Assembly: GCA_016844415.1 (NCBI GenBank)
Contig: JAENIX010000062.1
Location: 1-5,948, forward strand
Origin: Actinomycetota bacterium
GTDB lineage: Bacteria > Desulfobacterota > Deferrimicrobia > Deferrimicrobiales > Deferrimicrobiaceae
Direction of reading: 5' to 3'
Length of the DNA: 5,948 bases
The notes under the pieces are model-generated. The model ran no database searches. It saw only the letters and a program-made list of their open reading frames with translations, and was not told the origin of the DNA. Shown here in pieces: positions 1-5,387 of this stretch (positions within the stretch are counted from its first letter, which is position 1; each line of letters begins with the position of its first letter). A program made the position numbers and the translations under genes.

Positions 1-413
1 ACGTTCTGCCTGTCGAGAATCGTGGCTCTGGCTTCCCCGTTCGAATAGTTCCGGAAGACTCCGCCGCCGGTCCCGATCGCGTACTCCGGGGCGTTGAAAA
101 CGTCCATGTACGACTCTTCCCCATACGTGCTGTAGATCTTCCCGATTGCGACGAAATCCCCCTGGAGGGTGAATACGGAAACATCGTCGCCGGTTTTGAA
201 GAAGCCGCTCACCGCTTGCACCACGTACCGGTTGCCGTCCGTCCCGCCAACCCTTTTAACCGCACCGGCCGCCCGGGAGTCGGACGGCGGGAACGTTCTC
301 TGGGCGATTTCGAGCTTCGCCGTCTGGAGACAATCGTCCTCCGCCGCGGAGACGAAGGCCAGCGCCCCCAGAAACACGCCGATGGTAACTATGGTCAATG
401 CGATCCGCCTCAT
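1..413 (-). CDS. Exported protein of unknown function (3' end outside window)
   Basis: I read 137 codons on the minus strand from ATG at 413-411; no stop is reached before the window edge, so the protein is C-terminally incomplete here. The start is supported by a GGAGG ribosome binding site at 426-422, eight bases upstream. The N-terminus is a classic Sec signal peptide: MRR, a hydrophobic stretch (residues 4-21), then VSA followed by AEDD, suggesting cleavage after Ala23. There is no lipobox, although Cys28 lies just after the predicted cleavage site. The mature part is polar and looks beta-rich, with a segment around residues 70-92 (KTGDDVSVFTLQGDFVAIGK) of the kind seen in small beta-barrel or SH3-like folds; this is only an impression. 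I do not recognise the family. It is transcribed divergently from the kinase-phoB-phoR operon with 129 bases between the two starts, so a functional link is not implied. Confidence 0.75.
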   Translation of the reverse strand, partial: MRRIALTIVTIGVFLGALAFVSAAEDDCLQTAKLEIAQRTFPPSDSRAAGAVKRVGGTDGNRYVVQAVSGFFKTGDDVSVFTLQGDFVAIGKIYSTYGEESYMDVFNAPEYAIGTGGGVFRNYSNGEARATILDRQN

Positions 414-542
414 ATCGTTGTCCTCCCCCTGGTCGTCGGTTGCGTTGTCGATCGATACGTTCCCGTCCTGCAACTTAGATGCGGAGGCGCCCCGAAGCGG
501 TGCAGGGTGCGCAGATGATTCCGCGTGGTAGAATCGCGCCAT
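414..542. promoter_or_regulatory. Divergent intergenic region, with a TAGAAT -10-like hexamer
   Basis: This short gap must hold the promoters for both the minus-strand exported protein and the lipid kinase operon. On the plus strand TAGAAT at 529-534 matches 5 of 6 bases of the sigma70 -10 consensus, but no convincing -35 lies 16-18 bases upstream. It ends only eight bases before the kinase ATG at 543, which would give a leaderless or nearly leaderless transcript. No Shine-Dalgarno sequence precedes that ATG. No direct repeats like those upstream of pstS were seen here, so autoregulation by PhoB is not visible. No clear minus-strand promoter could be identified. Confidence 0.3.
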
Positions 543-1418
543 ATGCTCCGCGTGATTTACAACCCTGTCGCCGGCCCCAAGATCGTCACGAAGATCGACC
601 GGGTGCAGGCGGTGCTCTCCGCGCAGGGGATCCTGTTTGAAATCCTGAAAACATCGGGGCCCGGCGACGCGACCCTCATGGCGAGGGAGGCGGCCCACGC
701 AGGAGCGGAAACGGTCGTTGCGGTCGGGGGAGACGGGACAATCAACGAAACGGCGAACGGGCTGGCGGGGAGTACGACCAGGCTTCTCGTCGTCCCGCAC
801 GGGACCGGGAACGTTTTCGCCGATGAGATCGGGCTCCCCGGGACGGTTGATGGATGCCTTGCCCTTCTCTCCGGGGGAAACACGATCGAGATACCTCTCG
901 CCCGCGCGGACGGACGGTATTTCGTGCTGCTGGCGTCCGCCGGTTTCGACGCGGAGGTTCTGGAGAGAATGGGGCACCGCGGAAAAAACATCCTGGGGAT
1001 CGGGGCGTACCTGCTCGCGGGGGCGCGCCATCTGCTCCGTACGCAGCCCACGATGTGGGTGGAATTCGCCGGCCGCGAACGGATGGAAGTGCAGTCCGTG
1101 ATCGTTTCCAGGGGGAGGAAATACGGCGGTGGCGTGACGATTGCCCCAGCGGGAAACCTTTCCTCGGCCAGCTTCCAGGTCGTGGCCCTCCGGAAATCCG
1201 GGCGATTGGCCATCGTGCGGTTCGCCCTCGACGCCCTTAGGGGAAAGCACACGGCCTCCCCTTCGGTCCTCGTCCGGGAAGCTACCGCCCTGTTCGTACG
1301 CTCCAAGTTCCCCTCCGCCGCCCAGGTGGACGGCGAATACCTGGGCCCCCTTCCGGTTCGTTTCGAGATGACGGATACGAGGCTGCGGATCGTCGTTCCG
1401 CGGGAATATCGCCCATGA
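543..1418 (+). CDS. Diacylglycerol kinase family lipid kinase (YegS/DgkB type)
   Basis: This 291-residue protein belongs to the soluble diacylglycerol/sphingosine kinase-like family, which transfers the ATP gamma-phosphate to a lipid hydroxyl at the inner face of the membrane. Visible hallmarks are IYNPVAG at 5-11 for the nucleotide-binding start, the glycine-rich GGDGTINE at 62-69, PHGTGN at 85-90, and VDGE at 262-265 in the C-terminal beta domain, which is the conserved Asp-Gly-Glu of this family. Length is normal for the family (about 290-310). I chose ATG 543 because MLRVIYNP is the usual N-terminus; an in-frame GTG at 525 would add six residues, and neither start has a good ribosome binding site. 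The stop overlaps the phoB start as ATGA, implying translational coupling. The substrate cannot be told from sequence: diacylglycerol is likely, and phosphatidylglycerol or another lipid alcohol is possible. Its place ahead of phoB suggests a role in lipid phosphate turnover, by inference only. Confidence 0.88.
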   Translation: MLRVIYNPVAGPKIVTKIDRVQAVLSAQGILFEILKTSGPGDATLMAREAAHAGAETVVAVGGDGTINETANGLAGSTTRLLVVPHGTGNVFADEIGLPGTVDGCLALLSGGNTIEIPLARADGRYFVLLASAGFDAEVLERMGHRGKNILGIGAYLLAGARHLLRTQPTMWVEFAGRERMEVQSVIVSRGRKYGGGVTIAPAGNLSSASFQVVALRKSGRLAIVRFALDALRGKHTASPSVLVREATALFVRSKFPSAAQVDGEYLGPLPVRFEMTDTRLRIVVPREYRP

Positions 1419-2104
1419 ATCGATCCATCCTCATCGTCGAGGACGAAAAGGAGATCCGGGATCTCCTGGTCCACTACCTGCGGAAGGAGGGTTTCCAGCC
1501 CCTCGTCGCGCCGGACGGCGAAACCGGACTGGCGATGGCCCGCTCGGAAAAACCCGACCTGATCCTGCTCGACATCCTCCTGCCGAAGATGGACGGGTTG
1601 GAGGTATTGAGGAAAATCCGCACCGACCGGGAAATCTCCCGGATCCCCGTGGCGATGCTCACCGCGAAGGGGGACGAGACCGATCGGATCGTGGGGCTGG
1701 AACTGGGCGCCGACGACTACATCCCCAAGCCGTTCAGCCCGCGCGAGGTTGTGGCGCGGATCAAGGCCATCTTCCGGCGCAGCCGGAAGGATCCGGAAGA
1801 ACCGGAGGAAAAAATCTACGACCATGCCGGCCTGCGGCTGGACGTGGCCCGCCACGAAGTCCGCTTCAAGGGAAAACCCATCTCCCTGACCTCGAAGGAA
1901 TTCCGAATCCTCCAGGCGCTCCTATCCGCCCCCGGCCGGGTCCTCACCCGGGAATCGATCCTGCAGAAAGCCTGGGGAGAAGGAACGCACGTCATCGACC
2001 GCACGGTCGACGTGCACATCGCGAAGCTCCGCCAGAAGATCCCGTTCCTGTCGGAAGCGATCGAGACCGTCAAGGACGTGGGATACAAGTTGCGGGAGGA
2101 TTGA
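1415..2104 (+). CDS. phoB: PhoB-type phosphate response regulator (OmpR/PhoB family)
   Basis: This 229-residue two-domain regulator should bind Pho boxes when phosphorylated by the adjacent kinase. The receiver domain (about 1-120) has every expected residue: acidic pocket E9/D10/E11, phosphoacceptor D53 in LLDILLP, T83, Y102 and K105 in the YIPKPF segment. A short charged linker (about 121-133, RRSRKDPEEPEE) leads to a winged-helix DNA-binding domain (about 134-229) with LTSKEF, VLTRE and the recognition-helix region DRTVDVHIAKLRQKI at 195-209. DRTVDVHI and the closing VGYKL are typical of PhoB. It overlaps the upstream kinase stop by four bases and phoR follows after four bases, so all three genes should be co-translated. 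The phoB symbol rests on domain type plus the phoR and pstS neighbours; OmpR-family paralogues are similar, but the context is strong. Confidence 0.92.
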   Translation: MNRSILIVEDEKEIRDLLVHYLRKEGFQPLVAPDGETGLAMARSEKPDLILLDILLPKMDGLEVLRKIRTDREISRIPVAMLTAKGDETDRIVGLELGADDYIPKPFSPREVVARIKAIFRRSRKDPEEPEEKIYDHAGLRLDVARHEVRFKGKPISLTSKEFRILQALLSAPGRVLTRESILQKAWGEGTHVIDRTVDVHIAKLRQKIPFLSEAIETVKDVGYKLRED

Positions 2105-2108
2105 AGGC

Positions 2109-3890
2109 ATGCGAGCCCGACTCTCCATCGCGACGAAATACTTTCTCACCTATTTCGTGATCACCGGCGTTGCCCTCGCCTTCGCGGGAACGGCCGGGTA
2201 TCTCCAGTTCCGGAAATACGCGACGGACGAGGTGGACGGCAACCTCCAGCGGCAGACCCGCCTGATATCGGAAATGTTCCGCCCGCTCCTCGATGTTCCT
2301 GCGCCGGACCGGGGGAAGATCGCGCAGGAGGGCGACCGGCTCGGCAAGGACCTGGAGATCCGGCTCACGATCATTCTTCCCGACGGGACGGTGTCGGCGG
2401 ACTCGACCGTCGGGGCTTCCAGGGTGCCCGAAATGGAGAACCACGCCGACCGGCCCGAGGTCCAGGCGGCGCTCTCCGGCAAGCCAGGCGTTTCCCTGCG
2501 CCGCAGCATCACCGTGGGGGAAGAAGAGCGATACCTTGCGATCCCGATCCTCACCGGCGGACGCATCGTGGGGGTCGCCCGAACCTCCATACCGGTCACC
2601 CTCCTTTCCCGGCGGCTCGACCGGATCCGGACGATCACCTGGGGGACGGGCATCGCGGCATTCCTGCTGATGCTCGCCGGGACCGCGGTCCGGGCGAAGC
2701 GCGTTACGGGGCCCTTGAAGGAGATGACCGCCGCCGCAAGGGAGCTGGCCTCTGGGAATTTCGGGACGCGCATCCAGGTAAAGACCGGGGACGAGCTTGA
2801 AACGCTGGCCGAAGCGCTGAATACGACGGCGTCCCGGCTCGAGCAGACAATCTCCGCGCTCGAGGCGAAGAAAATCCGGCTGGCAACGATCATCGAGAGC
2901 CTCTCCGAAGGAGTCGTCGTGATCTCCGCCGACCGGACTGCGAGAATATTAAACCTCGAAGCCGCGAAAATCCTGGGGATGGCCGGCACGCAGTCGGAGG
3001 GGCGGCCTGTCGCCGAAACGATCCGCCACCCCGAGGTCCTGGCGTTCATCGACGGCTGGATCCAGGGAGAGAATCCGGCTCCCAGGGAAGCGTTCATCCC
3101 CTCCCGCACCGGCGATCGGATCGTGCGTCTGGCCGGAGTCACGGTCCGGTCCTCCGGGGAGCAGGGAGCGGATCTCCTGCTCACTCTGCGGGACATCACC
3201 GAGGAAAAGCGCCTGGCTCGGGTGAAAAGCGACTTCGTCTCCAACGCCTCGCACGAACTGCGCACGCCATTGACGAACATCCGGGGATACCTGGAAGCGA
3301 TGGAGGATACGCTCAAGGAAGGGGCGCCGGTCGACCCGTCCTTTTTTTCGATCGCCTGTGCGAACGCGATCCGGATGGACCGGCTCATCGAGGACCTCCT
3401 GGAACTGTCGAGAGCGGAGTCCGGTCAGACGCCGCTGGAAATCGAGGAGGTCCCGCTCGCCGCTTTTCTCGAACGCGTCGCCGCCCTTCACCGGCCGGCA
3501 GCCGAGCGCGCCGGGAAGACCCTTGCGGTCCATGGAGAGGACGCCACCCTGCGGGCGGACACACGAAAGCTGACCCTTGCCGTGTCGAACCTCCTGGACA
3601 ACGCGATCAAGTACGGAAGGGAAGGCGGACAGATCGGCCTCGCGGGCAGGGCCGAAGAAGGAGCCTGCATTCTGGAGGTGACCGATGACGGGCCGGGAAT
3701 ATCCACCGAACACCTTCCCCGGATCTTCGAGCGGTTCTACCGGGTGGACCAGGGAAGGTCCCGCGACCTCGGGGGAACGGGCCTCGGGCTCTCCATCGCG
3801 AAGCACATTATTGAATCGCACGGGGGAACGATCCGGGCGGAAAGCCGCCTCGGCGTGGGAACGCGTTTCCTCATACGGATCCCGTCATAA
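2109..3890 (+). CDS. phoR: PhoR-type membrane sensor histidine kinase
   Basis: This 593-residue kinase is the expected partner of PhoB. Domains in order: transmembrane helix 1 (about 11-33); an extracytoplasmic region of about 140 residues (35-173) with LTIILPDGTVSADS and MENHADRPEV, typical of the PAS/Cache-like sensor of longer PhoR proteins; transmembrane helix 2 (about 176-196); HAMP (about 197-250); a cytoplasmic PAS domain (about 257-365); HisKA with the phosphoacceptor H382 in SHELRTP; and HATPase with N box (NLLDN, 494-498), G1 box (DDGPG, 526-530), F box (RIFERFYRV, 538-546) and G2 box (GGTGLGL, 555-561). It looks fully intact. ATG 2109 is preceded by GGAGG at 2095-2099, nine bases upstream. 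The large periplasmic domain distinguishes it from E. coli PhoR, which lacks one, and resembles Gram-positive and deltaproteobacterial forms. The HAMP and PAS domains could relay both a periplasmic signal and Pst/PhoU status. Confidence 0.93.
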   Translation: MRARLSIATKYFLTYFVITGVALAFAGTAGYLQFRKYATDEVDGNLQRQTRLISEMFRPLLDVPAPDRGKIAQEGDRLGKDLEIRLTIILPDGTVSADSTVGASRVPEMENHADRPEVQAALSGKPGVSLRRSITVGEEERYLAIPILTGGRIVGVARTSIPVTLLSRRLDRIRTITWGTGIAAFLLMLAGTAVRAKRVTGPLKEMTAAARELASGNFGTRIQVKTGDELETLAEALNTTASRLEQTISALEAKKIRLATIIESLSEGVVVISADRTARILNLEAAKILGMAGTQSEGRPVAETIRHPEVLAFIDGWIQGENPAPREAFIPSRTGDRIVRLAGVTVRSSGEQGADLLLTLRDITEEKRLARVKSDFVSNASHELRTPLTNIRGYLEAMEDTLKEGAPVDPSFFSIACANAIRMDRLIEDLLELSRAESGQTPLEIEEVPLAAFLERVAALHRPAAERAGKTLAVHGEDATLRADTRKLTLAVSNLLDNAIKYGREGGQIGLAGRAEEGACILEVTDDGPGISTEHLPRIFERFYRVDQGRSRDLGGTGLGLSIAKHIIESHGGTIRAESRLGVGTRFLIRIPS

Positions 3891-3926
3891 CCCGTGGTAT
3901 TTCCGTCTCACTCCAGATTGTCGATT

Positions 3927-3951
3927 CCCGCCTCCCCCAGGAAGAGGCGGG
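3927..3951 (+). terminator. GC-rich hairpin after phoR, possible terminator
   Basis: CCCGCCTC (3927-3934) and GAGGCGGG (3944-3951) form a perfect 8-bp stem with a 9-base loop, 36 bases after the phoR stop. A flanking TCGA on each side (3921-3924 and 3956-3959) adds partial symmetry. There is no run of T directly after the stem; an AT-rich stretch begins only at about 3965. This is therefore a weak intrinsic terminator or an mRNA-stabilising 3' hairpin closing the kinase-phoB-phoR operon, and it marks the last GC-rich DNA before the fic region. Confidence 0.5.
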
Positions 3952-3960
3952 CACGTCGAT

Positions 3961-3977
3961 GGACATTTATTTAGACA
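3961..3977 (+). repeat. GGACATTTATTT operator-like repeat, copy 1
   Basis: This 17-base element, GGACATTTATTTAGACA, recurs at 4039-4055 with a single mismatch. Within it the pentamer GGACA/AGACA repeats with a 12-base period, roughly one helical turn. It lies just upstream of the putative -35 element of the fic promoter, a position suited to a regulator of fic. No binding protein is known from the sequence itself. Confidence 0.6.
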
Positions 3978-3984
3978 TTTTCAG

Positions 3985-4013
3985 ATGACAAATAAATAAT
4001 AACCGTGTATATT
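3985..4013 (+). promoter_or_regulatory. Candidate sigma70 promoter of the fic gene
   Basis: ATGACA at 3985-3990 (5 of 6 to TTGACA) and TATATT at 4008-4013 (5 of 6 to TATAAT) are separated by exactly 17 bases. Transcription would start near 4020, giving a leader of about 68 bases to the preferred TTG start. The region is very AT-rich (3961-4020 counts 16 of 60 G+C) against the GC-rich surroundings. The promoter gives fic its own transcription, independent of the phoR operon. Confidence 0.6.
3986..3997 (-). repeat. Inverted, shortened copy of the ATTTATTT motif over the -35
   Basis: TGACAAATAAAT on the plus strand reads ATTTATTTGTCA on the minus strand, sharing the ATTTATTTG core with the copy at 4039-4055. 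It overlaps the candidate -35 hexamer and spacer, where a bound repressor would exclude RNA polymerase. The core is low-complexity AT sequence, so the match could be partly chance. Confidence 0.4.
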
Positions 4014-4038
4014 TAAAGCGTTGTAACAGTTCACACTA

Positions 4039-4055
4039 GGACATTTATTTGGACA
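4039..4055 (+). repeat. GGACATTTATTT operator-like repeat, copy 2
   Basis: GGACATTTATTTGGACA matches copy 1 at 16 of 17 positions. It lies downstream of the predicted transcription start and upstream of the preferred fic start, so copies 1 and 2 bracket the promoter 78 bases apart, start to start. A bracketed arrangement fits repression by looping or roadblock. It contains the in-frame TTG at 4049 that would be the start of a longer fic reading frame; the match to copy 1 suggests that this stretch is regulatory rather than coding. Confidence 0.6.
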
Positions 4056-4075
4056 ACAAAGGGATAACCGGTCTT

Positions 4076-4081
4076 GGAGGA
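4076..4081 (+). promoter_or_regulatory. Shine-Dalgarno site that favours TTG 4088 as fic start
   Basis: GGAGGA lies six bases before TTG at 4088, an excellent ribosome binding site and spacing. The longer in-frame candidate, TTG at 4049, has only a weak AGGACA upstream and sits inside the repeat at 4039-4055. This decides the shorter start, though an initiation test would be needed to settle it. Confidence 0.6.
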
Positions 4082-4087
4082 GAACTT

Positions 4088-5227
4088 TTGAAGCGGGTCG
4101 AAACCGCGCGTTTCGGCCCATTCAGGTTTCAGGTCGGCGTCAATGCCGAAGCTGTGGAGATTCTGCTTCAACGGGTGGACGACGCCCAAGCCCGCTTCGC
4201 GAGATTCCCCCTATCGCATGTCGCAACCCAATTAGAGCAGGAAGTCCTTGCCAGCAGCGTCTTTGGAACAAACAGTATCGAAGGCGGAACATTAACCGAA
4301 GAAGAGACAAAAAGGGTTCTCTCCCTTGATCCAGCCCGGGTACAAGATGTCGAGAGACGGCGCGTTGTCAATATCAAAGCGGCTTACGATCTGGCCCGGG
4401 AAAAAGCCGAAGCTCCGGGATGGCAACCGGATGTGGAGTTTATCCAGGCAATTCACGCGATGATCACAGAAGGGGTCCCCCATCCGTACAACGCGCCGGG
4501 CAAGATCCGGGACAATCCGAAAGAAATAATCACATGGGTCGGCGACGAAGCGCACGGCGGCCGTTATAAACCACCACATTATGGCGGAGATGTCCGCATT
4601 CTCTTGGGTCAGCTCGTGGAATGGCACGCCGAGCTAGCGAAGAGCGAGGTTCCAGCACTTATCCGCGCCCCCCTCGTTCATTACTACTACGAACTCATCC
4701 ACCCCTTTTGGGACGGCAACGGGCGGGTCGGGCGTGTACTTGAAGCAGCCATTCTCCACGCAGCAGGGTTTCGCTACGCGCCGTTCGCCATGGCCCGTTA
4801 CTACATGGAAAACATCAACCAATACTTCACACTATTCAACCATTGTCGGAAGTTGGATGAACGGAAAGTCGACGGCCCGAATACATCTTTCGTCGCTTTT
4901 CATCTTGAGGGGATGCTCGCGTGCATAAATCGGCTCCACGACCGGGCAAATTTCATCGTGGAAATTCTTCTATTCGAGACCCAGATTAAACGGGACCTGG
5001 ATGCGCGTGATATCAACGTCCGGCAATATACTATCCTCACGCAGTTACTGGCACAGGGCGAACCCCATCCTCTCGACAAACTACGCCAAGCCCCATGGTA
5101 CGAGGCGCTTTACGTCAGACGTGGTGACAAAACCCGGCAACGCGATTTACATAAACTCAAGGAACAGGGGCTTGTGTACTTAGACGCTGAGTGCTGTCTC
5201 TGGCCCGGTTTCATGCGACCGAAATAG
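4088..5227 (+). CDS. Class II Fic family protein (AMP-transferase type) with C-terminal winged helix
   Basis: Fic enzymes transfer AMP, or sometimes another nucleotide moiety, to hydroxyl side chains of target proteins. Numbering from TTG 4088 (379 residues), the core carries the full catalytic motif HPFWDGNGRVGR at 205-216, with catalytic His205, metal-binding Asp209 and the phosphate-binding loop intact. TNSIEG at 61-66 matches the (S/T)xxxE(G/N) inhibitory motif N-terminal to the Fic core, with Glu65 as the expected blocking residue, making this an autoinhibited class II protein. That fits the absence of a separate antitoxin gene upstream. Residues from about 310 to the end (RQYTILTQLL to KEQGLVYLD) look like a winged helix, common in this family and possibly DNA-binding or autoregulatory. 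Base composition is lower and patchier than its neighbours (4261-4320 counts 25 of 60 G+C, 4801-4860 counts 23 of 60), suggesting acquisition. A longer start at TTG 4049 would add 13 residues. The target is unknown. Confidence 0.9.
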   Translation: MKRVETARFGPFRFQVGVNAEAVEILLQRVDDAQARFARFPLSHVATQLEQEVLASSVFGTNSIEGGTLTEEETKRVLSLDPARVQDVERRRVVNIKAAYDLAREKAEAPGWQPDVEFIQAIHAMITEGVPHPYNAPGKIRDNPKEIITWVGDEAHGGRYKPPHYGGDVRILLGQLVEWHAELAKSEVPALIRAPLVHYYYELIHPFWDGNGRVGRVLEAAILHAAGFRYAPFAMARYYMENINQYFTLFNHCRKLDERKVDGPNTSFVAFHLEGMLACINRLHDRANFIVEILLFETQIKRDLDARDINVRQYTILTQLLAQGEPHPLDKLRQAPWYEALYVRRGDKTRQRDLHKLKEQGLVYLDAECCLWPGFMRPK

Positions 5228-5269
5228 CCTGTCCAGATCACGGTCGATGTCTACGGGCACCGTTTCCCA
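5228..5269 (+). pseudogene. Probable remnant of a tyrosine recombinase C-terminus
   Basis: Read in the fic frame, the codons right after the fic stop give VQITVDVYGHRFP (5231-5269). This closely follows the C-terminal active-site segment of phage-type tyrosine recombinases, which commonly reads SSIQ-T-D-YGH-P, with the nucleophilic Tyr here at 5252-5254. No recombinase sequence precedes it: the upstream codons belong to fic, and the usual GHxS segment is missing. Downstream the similarity stops at once. If real, it is a scar of about 13 codons from an integrase gene pointing toward pstS. The stretch is short and recognised by eye, so chance resemblance cannot be excluded. Confidence 0.45.
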
Positions 5270-5290
5270 AAGATAATTTGTCCTGCCTTT

Positions 5291-5345
5291 CTTAACACAA
5301 ACTTAATATCCCCCTCACATCGTTTTTACGTACATTTTGTAAGAT
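5291..5345 (+). promoter_or_regulatory. Pho-box-like repeats and promoter of pstS
   Basis: CTTAACACAAA (5291-5301) and CTTAATATCCC (5302-5312) are tandem 11-base units sharing CTTAA, followed by two degenerate units, CCTCACATCGT (5313-5323) and TTTTACGTACA (5324-5334). PhoB-family proteins bind direct repeats with this 11-base period (E. coli CTGTCA units; TTAACA or CTTAACCT units in Bacillus and cyanobacteria). TAAGAT at 5340-5345 is a plausible -10 (4 of 6), and no good -35 lies 17 bases upstream, as expected for an activator-dependent promoter. Transcription would start near 5352, giving a leader of about 36 bases. This is the likely PhoB site driving the pst operon. Confidence 0.6.
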
Positions 5346-5387
5346 TCCTCCATGAATAACTTTCCCTGGAAGGTGGAGGAGAAAACG

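Noticed and set aside
557..1855. Long minus-strand open frame of 432 codons
   Set aside because: It lies antisense to the lipid kinase and phoB, both with complete family motifs. Its translation is rich in Arg, Pro and Ser, as expected for a shadow frame in GC-rich DNA.
2150..3388. Long minus-strand open frame of 412 codons
   Set aside because: It is antisense to phoR and its composition is Ser/Arg-rich with no domain. It is a shadow of the GC-rich coding strand.
2949..3821. Minus-strand open frame of 290 codons
   Set aside because: It overlaps the phoR kinase core in antisense and shows no recognisable motif or start signal.
3959..3988. Tiny nine-codon open frame upstream of fic, considered as an antitoxin or leader peptide
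   Set aside because: It has no ribosome site, lies upstream of the predicted transcription start, and is far too short for a Fic antitoxin. The inhibitory motif is inside Fic itself.
3952..5251. Similar bases CACGTCGATG (about 3952-3961) and CACGGTCGATG (5239-5249) as direct repeats flanking a mobile element
   Set aside because: They differ by an inserted base and are short, and the right copy is explained by the recombinase-like codons. They are not convincing as a target-site duplication.
5240..5263. ACGGT and ACCGT inverted repeat after fic, considered as a terminator
   Set aside because: The stem is only 5 bp with a 14-base loop and no T run. No credible fic terminator was seen before the pstS promoter.
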